From: Owenia fusiformis
Taxonomy: Eukaryota; Annelida; Polychaeta; Sabellida; Oweniidae
DNA length: 64,000 bases
Direction: 5' to 3'
NCBI GenBank assembly: GCA_903813345.2
Contig: CAIIXF020000001.1
Coordinates: 14,775,915-14,839,914, forward strand
In this document: positions 58,501-61,302 of the stretch, piece by piece
Position numbering within the stretch: the first letter of the stretch is position 1
How the letters are laid out: every line of letters starts with the position of its first letter
Translations under genes and position numbers: made by a program
Notes under the pieces: generated by a model
Databases searched by the model: none
Seen by the model: only the letters and a program-made list of their open reading frames with translations
What the model was told of the DNA's origin: nothing

Positions 58501-58736
58501 CTCAACTGATTGAAGCTAAACCTAATGTTGTCAAATGTTACGTCCTTATGTTTCCATTATGTTGCCAAGGTAGATACCCTGGTTACCATAATGTTGCCAT
58601 GGTTACCATGATGTTGAGAGGTTTACTCTTATCCTTGCAGGTCCAAAGTGGACTGTCCACCCCCATGCTCCTCCTGCTAGCAGGCATTCCCACTGTAATA
58701 GTAATAGGCGTACTCATTAAGAAGTTCTGGTCATGA
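23675..58736 (+). CDS. AK: Two-domain arginine-kinase-like phosphagen kinase (14 exons, alternative C-termini)
   Basis: Phosphagen kinases move phosphate between ATP and a guanidino compound. The joined exons give 788 residues with the spliced tail or 769 with read-through. Domain 1 (about 1-352) and domain 2 (about 403-757) each have six exons of nearly matching size, joined by a 50-residue linker. Both keep LDSGxGIY, STRxRVGRS, the NEEDH Glu (219, 622), the CPTN Cys (267, 668), the LRASVHVK Arg and HGEHTES Glu (309, 710), so both should be catalytic. They resemble arginine kinase ([12 protein letters not shown]) rather than creatine kinase (CPSN). The position of Arg193 in chelicerate arginine kinase is Lys196 in domain 1 and Asn599 in domain 2, and Val65 is Cys or Thr, so the exact substrate is less certain. 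ATG at 23675 is the first in-frame Met after a stop at 23588. C-termini are discussed at 56800 and 58641. Confidence 0.9.
23972..24377. mobile_element. Probable TA-flanked inverted-repeat element
   Basis: TACAGTCTACACCAGGAGGAG-like and, inverted, TACAGTGTAGACTCAGGGGG-like ends bound about 400 bp in intron 1. The arms are short and mismatched, so the call is tentative. Confidence 0.4.
24535..24625. repeat. Dispersed repeat fragment shared with 39640-39740
   Basis: AATCGGGGAAATGCTGACTGG, minus its last base, followed by TTATCGCAGGGGGTAAAAAG and CCCTGTGATCGGAGGAT, occurs here and inverted at 39640-39740. It is half of the imperfect palindrome described there. Confidence 0.65.
24646..25127. mobile_element. 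TA-flanked MITE, CTGTAAAACGGGTA ends
   Basis: CTGTAAAACGGGTA at 24646 pairs with TACCCGTTTTACAG ending at 25127, flanked by TA. Internally CGCTAAAAT-type blocks repeat in both orientations. It is 482 bp, about the same size as the element at 55034-55518. Confidence 0.75.
25834..26568. mobile_element. hAT-type non-autonomous element (735 bp)
   Basis: The ends TAGGGCTGTGCCGGAACCGG and, inverted, TAGGGCCGTGCC pair, and the 8-bp target duplication TGCCAGAC is exact (25826-25833, 26569-26576). Both subterminal regions are dense in GGTTCGGA or GGAACCGG words, as in hAT elements. No transposase was recognised. Confidence 0.85.
28165..28350. mobile_element. TA-flanked MITE, CAYTAAAACCTGT ends
   Basis: CACTAAAACCTGT at 28165 pairs with ACAGGTTTTAATG ending at 28350, flanked by TA. 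Its 186 bp contain AATGAACAC/GTGTTCA-type words. Related ends bound the elements near 30398 and 39928. Confidence 0.65.
30398..30632. mobile_element. MITE of the CAGTAAAACCTG group
   Basis: CAGTAAAACCTGATATC near 30400 and, inverted, AACCTGTATATTATATC near 30632 bound a 230-bp stretch containing AAAAGTGTTCAGA words in direct repeat. Ends are diverged, so limits are approximate. Confidence 0.5.
31240..31660 (+). promoter_or_regulatory. Possible intronic regulatory patch
   Basis: A CpG-richer stretch in otherwise AT-rich intron has a full cAMP-response palindrome TGACGTCA (31347-31354) and GGTCACGTGACC (31382-31393), and a good donor AAG|GTACGTAAAT near 31512. It could be an alternative promoter and untranslated first exon for arginine kinase, or a transposon remnant. 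Weak evidence. Confidence 0.25.
32398..32584. mobile_element. Short inverted-repeat element, GTGATCTCCCC ends
   Basis: GTGATCTCCCCGGCATTT pairs with AAATCCTGGGGAGATCAC over 187 bp. The middle repeats GCACCCACCTGA in direct orientation. The same GTGATCTCCCCAGGATTTTT word lies near the 5' end of the LINE at 45126. Confidence 0.6.
33680..33963. mobile_element. Foldback MITE, sister of 19822-21183
   Basis: CACTGTTCCACAACTAGTTA pairs with TAACTAGTTGTAGAACAGTG. Its interior matches the right half of the element at 19822-21183, including TTACGTCAATGTAACAAAA. It lacks the nested insertion, so it serves as the empty-site reference. 284 bp, non-coding. Confidence 0.75.
34489..34748 (+). CDS. AK: Arginine kinase exon 2 (domain 1)
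   Basis: Encodes [37 protein letters not shown] and [19 protein letters not shown]. LDSGxGIY is the guanidino-specificity loop. STRIRVGRS carries two Arg that bind ATP phosphates in the family. Phase 0 end at GAG|GTAATA. Confidence 0.93.
34909..35057 (+). CDS. AK: Arginine kinase exon 3 (domain 1)
   Basis: Encodes [35 protein letters not shown] and [13 protein letters not shown], the family segment K-Y-Y-x-L-x-x-M...D-D-H-F-L-F. The 149 nt equal those of exon 10. Ends in phase 2. Confidence 0.92.
35058..36976. other. Arginine kinase intron 3
   Basis: 1.9 kb without coding sequence. It contains the MITE at 36466-36740 and nothing else recognised. Confidence 0.5.
36466..36740. mobile_element. 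TA-flanked MITE, CCGRATTTTCTCGCATATA ends
   Basis: CCGGATTTTCTCGCATATAA at 36466 pairs with TATATGCGAGAAAATTCGG ending at 36740, flanked by TA. It is 275 bp. GGGCGTATAA and GCCCATGGGC words repeat inside. Confidence 0.75.
36977..37142 (+). CDS. AK: Arginine kinase exon 4 (domain 1)
   Basis: Encodes [40 protein letters not shown] and [20 protein letters not shown] holds the catalytic Glu219. Lys196 stands where chelicerate arginine kinases have Arg193. Phase 0 end. Confidence 0.94.
37337..37523 (+). CDS. AK: Arginine kinase exon 5 (domain 1, active-site Cys)
   Basis: Encodes [20 protein letters not shown] then [17 protein letters not shown] and LQPRG. CPTN carries the reactive Cys267 of arginine-kinase-type enzymes, and TLRAS an ATP-binding Arg. 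Phase 1 end. Confidence 0.94.
38176..38318 (+). CDS. AK: Arginine kinase exon 6 (domain 1, C-terminal)
   Basis: Encodes [37 protein letters not shown] and [18 protein letters not shown] carries Glu309, and the D-I-S-N-K...T-E-x-x-A-V pattern ends the catalytic domain. Phase 0 end, so the linker exon can be used or skipped in frame. Confidence 0.93.
38559..38708 (+). CDS. AK: Arginine kinase exon 7: Ala/Glu/Pro linker
   Basis: Exactly 150 nt, phase 0 at both ends, encodes 50 residues such as [20 protein letters not shown] and [18 protein letters not shown]. It is low-complexity, acidic and probably disordered, a tether between the kinase domains. No other role is visible. A cassette-type exon, so a shorter linker form is possible. 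Confidence 0.8.
39643..39870. mobile_element. Imperfect palindromic element, CATCCTCC ends
   Basis: The left arm CATCCTCCGATCACAGGGC to CCCCGATTAA and the right arm, inverted, CATCCTCCTTACCAGGTG to GCCCGATTAA follow the same order with mismatches. Half of it recurs at 24535-24625. Non-coding. Confidence 0.6.
39928..40190. mobile_element. MITE with CAGTAAAACCTGT ends
   Basis: CAGTAAAACCTGT, followed closely by TGTCTAAAGTGAACGCT, pairs with AGCGTTCACTTTAGACAGG and TTTTACTT near 40190. About 260 bp, same end group as 28165-28350. Confidence 0.65.
40908..43054. mobile_element. DNA transposon-like element, 80-bp inverted repeats
   Basis: ACACGCCTAACCATCGACAA at 40908 through a GTACACTTTTGATGTACTATG block recurs inverted up to 43054, with TATA on both sides. 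Secondary inverted blocks (GTTGTCAACTCGAATGTATG) lie inside. It is 2.1 kb, has no recognised transposase, and ends 55 bp before the first exon of domain 2. A shorter relative is at 6040-6805. Confidence 0.7.
41604..42235. mobile_element. Nested element with about 100-bp inverted repeats
   Basis: TAGGCAGACATATACCAAT to AATATGATGGTTCAA (about 41638-41732) recurs inverted at about 42110-42207, with diverged outer ends and TA on each side. It lies inside the element at 40908-43054. A 106-codon minus-strand open stretch between the arms has no recognised domain. Confidence 0.65.
43110..43260 (+). CDS. AK: Arginine kinase exon 8 (domain 2, N-terminal)
   Basis: Encodes [34 protein letters not shown] and [16 protein letters not shown]. 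Its 151 nt and phase 1 end match exon 1, but it opens in phase 0 with Cys instead of Met because it follows the linker. Confidence 0.92.
43665..43927 (+). CDS. AK: Arginine kinase exon 9 (domain 2)
   Basis: Encodes [36 protein letters not shown] and [20 protein letters not shown]. The specificity loop is LDSGTGIY, with Thr at the position of Val65 of chelicerate arginine kinase. Counterpart of exon 2 (263 vs 260 nt). Confidence 0.93.
44294..44442 (+). CDS. AK: Arginine kinase exon 10 (domain 2)
   Basis: Encodes [37 protein letters not shown] and [12 protein letters not shown]. Counterpart of exon 3 with the same 149 nt and the same phase 2 end. Confidence 0.93.
46243..47508 (+). CDS. LINE ORF1 protein with C-terminal NADAR-like domain (421 aa)
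   Basis: Residues about 25-105 form a coiled coil (heptad Leu/Val with many Asn and Lys). Residues about 108-185 match the L1 ORF1p RRM-like domain ([20 protein letters not shown], then [14 protein letters not shown] and [14 protein letters not shown]), and about 186-255 the C-terminal RNA-binding domain ([16 protein letters not shown]). Residues 267-420 are extra. [66 protein letters not shown] and YDLVYGNG follow the NADAR/YbiA order (S-N-F...S-E-H-Y...Q-A-x-K-F...W...K-F-x-x-x-x-x-L-R-x-x-L-L). NADAR proteins hydrolyse the N-glycosidic bond of ADP-ribose derivatives. The SEH Glu is Gln here, so activity is uncertain. The ATG has an ACCATGC context. Confidence 0.82.
   Translation: MPPKKTHGFSKDEMEDILDQYVQKQNASIIETVNNAVRDSLKVELGEVAKALENVSAISTENANAIKTCKNDIRNIEARLTLTNEQLANTESQLKSAMIKLEDKQLEMDVYSRRSSLHFKGIPEAEGENCENLIKTFIRDKLGLDSESIKFERVHRIPLGPKSKYKYNRMITAKFNWYKDRESVWNNRYKLKDHQGCYIEESFPAQVERNRKILLPVLKLAKEQPNIKASLIADTLVIEGKRYKVQDLHLLPENINPYLTSIRRVGDIILFNSATSPLGKGYPCSFTEKGKIFNSVSQYVAYQQAIEFQDVDSAHRIMNCQNPAVCDRIGKNVQGFSQALWGMKEDSVQERGATLKFNQNPHLRVALEATNGSTIIGECNPYDLVYGNGCKITDIKAGKPEEWSGKNAGGQIIQRVRDNMK
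47509..48546. other. LINE inter-ORF spacer
   Basis: About 1.04 kb between the ORF1 stop and the opening of ORF2, with no long plus-strand reading frame. That is long for an L1-type element, where the ORFs are usually close or overlapping. Nothing else was recognised in it. Confidence 0.5.
48547..52374 (+). CDS. LINE ORF2: AP endonuclease and reverse transcriptase
   Basis: The frame opens after a TAG at 48544; no ATG lies between it and the endonuclease core ([12 protein letters not shown]), so initiation is non-AUG or by reinitiation. Counting from GTG at 48574 (1,266 codons): the endonuclease has VNCQGL, LQDIH (28-33, usually LQETH), GDWN (132-135), ARLDFIL and SDH (219-221). The reverse transcriptase has [27 protein letters not shown] (614-622), GCRQGDALS and YADD (715-718). 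A CCHC knuckle lies at 1154-1171 (CTFC, H, C). The enzyme nicks target DNA and copies the LINE RNA there (target-primed reverse transcription). Layout and motifs fit the L1/Tx1 group. All catalytic motifs are present except the Glu to Asp change, so it looks intact. Confidence 0.9.
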   Translation, partial: TRGKIKFCSVNCQGLCDPTKRVDVFNYLKQKQMDIICLQDIHSSKETETAFEKDWGNKAFISSYKTNSRGVGIFIRENLDYKIYSTDIDVKGNFVILDIEIEGRRFSLVSLYGPNTDSPSFYSELKSKLETIENASMLLMGDWNLVLDTDLDTLNYKHINNPNSRKKVLELCEQLELYDIWRELNPEEKKFTWVRKKPRQMARLDFILGTEDFINLTRSCRISPSYRSDHCLTLLTIENNLPERGKGFWKFNSSLLKDPVYISLVKETIQNIKTQYEIKADISKSETTADLSINDQLFFEMLKLEIRGQTIKYSSQKKKSREKIQRDLEYKLLVKEKEIDNLINKEKFQNGIFEKDIEEKYDELEKIKSEMKEYREHYVKGLMTRAKLEWYEFGERATKYFSGLEKRNYVNKLICQVEVDGELITDPKLILLEQKKFYENLYKSKIQNNEENNDFFLKNNNAIKTLSEEQKQSCEGLLTEKELKFELKSAKNGKSPGSDGFNVDFYKFFYPDIGKYLLKSLNAAYTLGELSVTQKQGIITCLPKVNKIRKYFKNWRPISLLNADYKLLSSALATRMKSVLPHIISIDQKAYLTGREMSENTRLVYDVIDHLNRKGHRGLLLLADFEKAFDSIEWVYLEKCLKKFNFGDGFLKWFKILYNESESCVINNGFFSSFFKLKRGCRQGDALSCYAFILALEPLCLKLKNDKDVEGIKVYNEEVQMGMYADDTFVFLDGTAKSLRRCLCIFDMFYETSGLKLNIEKTSAIWLGSKQGSKEILCQEIPLKWETNFKLLGIHLSSDLKDVESLNFENKITEMQNVISRYKRRNLSLMGKITVLKSFVLPKVVHLFLVLPKLSNPCQTRIKQLFTSFIWNSTVAKVSFSQIVQDFDDGGLKMIDPKIFEHSLKLTWLQKLQKSGTWQDIALNILNVNSKRELFAYDSKSLKKIEENISNKFWKDLVYTFRIYTEQKEKEAKNDSKLSAELAMCNTWAKLTKNQNVQKILKNVRVNGETIVLQDMFHQSNRILNQEEFNEKFNTNINFLDYLSLRNTIPNQWLSDIKKNGDSLNNFERQKQHIKKFMGQSKISKIIYWELIKSEETNIKYITGWNKDLNLLLNKEDWKMINRINKVSNFEPKLASFNFKILHRFLATNTYLKMCGLAESDLCTFCKVEPESICHLLYECKVIMELIVVIKNWLPEELTGLCTKQNILIGPVCINDRTIILTNMWSIFKRYVYLCKYSMLRPTFKGFKANVISYCNIDKQIGREKRWEIMGTRLD
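53319..53455. other. Intron sequence between hAT element and minisatellite element
   Basis: Short unique intron stretch, with nothing recognised. Confidence 0.4.
53456..54852. repeat. Minisatellite-bearing repeat element, copy B
   Basis: Same ends as copy A (TATGTCACCACC; GGTGGTGACAT... GCCTTGTT). A GGCGGTTGGCGTCC tandem of about 15 bp repeats four to five times at 53509-53575. Then about nine units of roughly 130 bp follow (AACTTGCTTCAAATTGAC core), against about five in copy A, so copy number varies within the family. Non-coding; in arginine kinase intron 10. Confidence 0.75.
55034..55518. mobile_element. TA-flanked MITE, CTGTAGATTGGGTTAATTTG ends
   Basis: CTGTAGATTGGGTTAATTTG pairs with AAATTAACCCAATCTACAG, flanked by TA, 485 bp. 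Repeated TTGGCG/CGCCAA words and an ACCGGAAGTGAC block recall the interior of 24646-25127. It ends about 160 bp before exon 11. Confidence 0.75.
55683..55848 (+). CDS. AK: Arginine kinase exon 11 (domain 2)
   Basis: Encodes [40 protein letters not shown] and [20 protein letters not shown] carries Glu622. Asn599 replaces the Arg193 position. The acceptor TTTGTTAG follows an 11-kb intron. Same 166 nt as exon 4. Confidence 0.93.
56328..56508 (+). CDS. AK: Arginine kinase exon 12 (domain 2, active-site Cys)
   Basis: Encodes [38 protein letters not shown] and [15 protein letters not shown]. Cys668 is the reactive residue. Counterpart of exon 5 (181 vs 187 nt). Phase 1 end. Confidence 0.93.
56800..56993 (+). 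CDS. AK: Arginine kinase exon 13, read-through form ending in a CaaX box
   Basis: Encodes [37 protein letters not shown] and [15 protein letters not shown], which complete domain 2. If the donor inside (AAAAG|GTGGGC at 56954) is not used, translation goes on as [12 protein letters not shown] and stops at TAA. The last four residues, CVLI, are a CaaX box: such proteins are prenylated on the Cys (a terminal Ile or Leu favours geranylgeranyl) and anchored on the cytosolic face of membranes. Two Lys precede it. The alternative, spliced use is at 58641. Confidence 0.8.
56994..58640. other. 3'UTR of the CaaX form or intron of the tail-anchored form
   Basis: No further exon recognised. A clear AATAAA was not found here, so the CaaX transcript may simply keep this intron and share the distal poly(A) site. 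GTTGCCATGGTTACC with related ATGTTGCC and GGTTACC words lies at 58557-58615, just before the next exon. Confidence 0.45.
58641..58736 (+). CDS. AK: Arginine kinase exon 14: tail-anchor exon
   Basis: After TCCTTGCAG, 96 nt in phase 0 continue the frame from exon 13 cut at 56954 and encode [17 protein letters not shown] then [14 protein letters not shown] and TGA. About 19 hydrophobic residues followed by KKFWS form a single C-terminal membrane helix with a short basic tail, the layout of tail-anchored proteins. A moderately hydrophobic helix with a basic tail is common on the mitochondrial outer membrane, which would suit an enzyme handling ATP, but ER is possible. Isoform length 788 residues. 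Confidence 0.75.
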   Translation, partial: VQSGLSTPMLLLLAGIPTVIVIGVLIKKFWS

Positions 58737-60725
58737 TCAAGACACTATAGACTTAGTCACATGACCATCACATGACCACACACAGTGACACCTATGTTTG
58801 AGAATGAGAATCACGTGATAAGCAGTTCAACACAATGACAATTTATGATCTGAATTAGACGACAGCTCAAAACCTGTAGTCACAGTCATATGTTAGTTTG
58901 ATTGATTTTTTGAGTTTGGACACTGAAGTAGGAAATAGGTTTTTGCTTTGAGGATTTTGGGATTTGATTACACTTTTCGGCAAATGCAATTTGGAAAATC
59001 TAATCTAAATTCACCTGCATGTGTAATCTTGCATGACTTATTCATCTACATTTTCTCTCATCCTTTGTTGTTCTTCCAATTGCCTTTAACATGATGAGTG
59101 ATTCATGAGCCATTGCTTTTCACCCTGATTGTTTAAGCCACTTTGTGTTCTGTATTGTTTGCATTTCTCTTTATTTTGCTTATTTCCCCATAAGGGACTC
59201 CTGACTGGTTTTGGTTTGTAATGTTAAACATATCTTTGTAACAAATGATCAAATGTTAAATGTTTTTCTTATTCTTAGTTAATTCTTGAATTTAATAATA
59301 GTTTCATTTTGATTCTTTGGCCTTGTAACTTAAATTCATGATGTGTTTGCAACTTTCAGATCTAATGCTGTAAGGTCACACCCATACCTAAAGGAGTCTA
59401 AATGTCCCACAAAACTTGTTTACTAACATAGTTAAAGCACTAGGCCTATTTATTTATTACTTATTCAAAGTAGAAAATGAAAACATTTTAAGGAAAGATG
59501 TTTGAACTTGTGACTTTTTCAATCTTACATTTCTGTATTCTCAGTAAATTCTACTTATCATATTGGGACTTGAAAGTATGAGAGCAATTGTAGATGAAGT
59601 ATTAGGAAAGTTGTGTAATGATATTGCCAAAAATGTAGATTTTGCCTGGTCAGGAATTAGGCCATAAAATTTTGAATTATTTATTAGTGATATTAAAATA
59701 TTGTGCATGTGTATGTGTTTGAAAGAGCTCGGGGCAGTGCTATTGGGATCTGTTTATGGTGAGCTTGTGCAGTCTTGAGTGTGTAGCGATTAGTGTGTCT
59801 TGTATAAGATATATGCAGCATGCATTGTTTATATGCAGGGGATATATGTACTACAGCGTGCATGATTTATGTAGCATGCAGGGGATCAACTTGATAGGTA
59901 TTTCCTGAGAGACGATAGGACATTATCTAAGGTTTTTTTAACACACCATAAATGGATAATACAGAACTTGTCTATAAAATATGTTTGCTCCAGATGTAAG
60001 GCTGTAAGGTAACTTCCTAATACAGTAAACGTTTAGCCTTACATCTCGACATGTATCCAATATACCACTACACACCCTCCTGTCTGACCATTTGTTCATA
60101 AATTGTGTGTCATACTTAAAAATGTACCAAATTGTTTGCACTGAACAATTTTTGTACTCCTCTATTATCATATCTGAATTTGATTAAACTTAAACACATA
60201 TCACTGTATTATTGGTTTGTGGTGATATAAAATCATGTATTGAATTGCGTCTTGCATTATTTCCAAAATGTTTAATTTAGTGCCCTAACATCAGTATTAG
60301 TAGTGTACTCACTGGCGAGGTAAGCTTTGTAATAGTGAAATTTTATATTTATCTCCATACAGTTAGTCTAAATTATAGGTTTACAATAATTGCCAAACAC
60401 ATGGGAAACCTAGTTACACCATTCTTATTTATTGTTTATTTAAAACTATAAAAACTCCAAAATATTGTGATAGTAAAATTAGTGAACATGCCAAAGGTAT
60501 GTCTTTAATTCCATAATATACAGAATGTAAAAACACTAAAGATGTCAATAAATGTATACTCCAGACAATTTGTTGCCTTTGAATTCCTCACCAAAGAGTT
60601 ATTTTTATTATTTCCAATGCTATGTACATGTTTGAATTATTATATACTGTAGTAAGTGGCTTTCACAAGGGCCTTCATGTTTTGCTTTAACACTGTTTTG
60701 TGTGGGAAATAAACAATAGAAATCA
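58737..60725 (+). other. Probable 3'UTR of arginine kinase
   Basis: No open gene. AATAAA occurs at 60545-60550 (in CAATAAATG) and at 60708-60713 (in GGAAATAAACAA), either of which could end the transcript. That gives a 3'UTR of about 1.8-2 kb. A small hairpin (ATGTAAGGCT with its inverse) lies at 59994-60048. Confidence 0.45.
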
Positions 60726-60777
60726 AAAATGCATGGGTTTTGTTATAGTGTGTACGAATATACAATCTCTTATAGAT

Positions 60778-61302
60778 CACACCGGAATAGCCTAACTACG
60801 GTAAATTCAGGCACGGTTGTCACAAATGGCGAACATTACCGTCGCTTCAATGGTTTAATGACTTGGTCCTCATTTCATGGGATTTTATCGTCGCTAATTC
60901 TGTGCATGCATTAAGCTCTTGTGACAATATATCATATGAAATCCCATTTTCGATCAAATTGGGTCGTGAATCGCCACAACATAGCGTTTTCGATATTGTC
61001 AATGACAACGGAATCTGAATTTGAGTAATTTAGAAAGATAACGGCATATGGTAATTACAGTGTCCGTTGTCCCGTTTTTCATTTCGATTGGTTAAATTAA
61101 GACTTTATTTCGATGGTAGAACATTATTAACTGTACAATGAGTATAAAGACACTTTGATTGATTGTTGTTCCAAATTAAAGGAATTTAGTCTAGGTGCTC
61201 TATTAAACATAAAGTTCATGAAAATATAATTGAAGCGACGGTTATGTCCGCCATTTGTGACAACGGTATCCAACTTTACCGTTGTCCGGCTATTCCGGGG
61301 TG
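60778..61302. mobile_element. Inverted-repeat element, CACMCCGGAATAGCC ends
   Basis: CACACCGGAATAGCC at 60778 and CACCCCGGAATAGCC (inverted, ending 61302) open arms of about 75 bp that include GTTGTCACAAATGGCG and ACCGTCGCTTCAAT. AGAT flanks both sides. 525 bp, no coding sequence. Confidence 0.75.
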
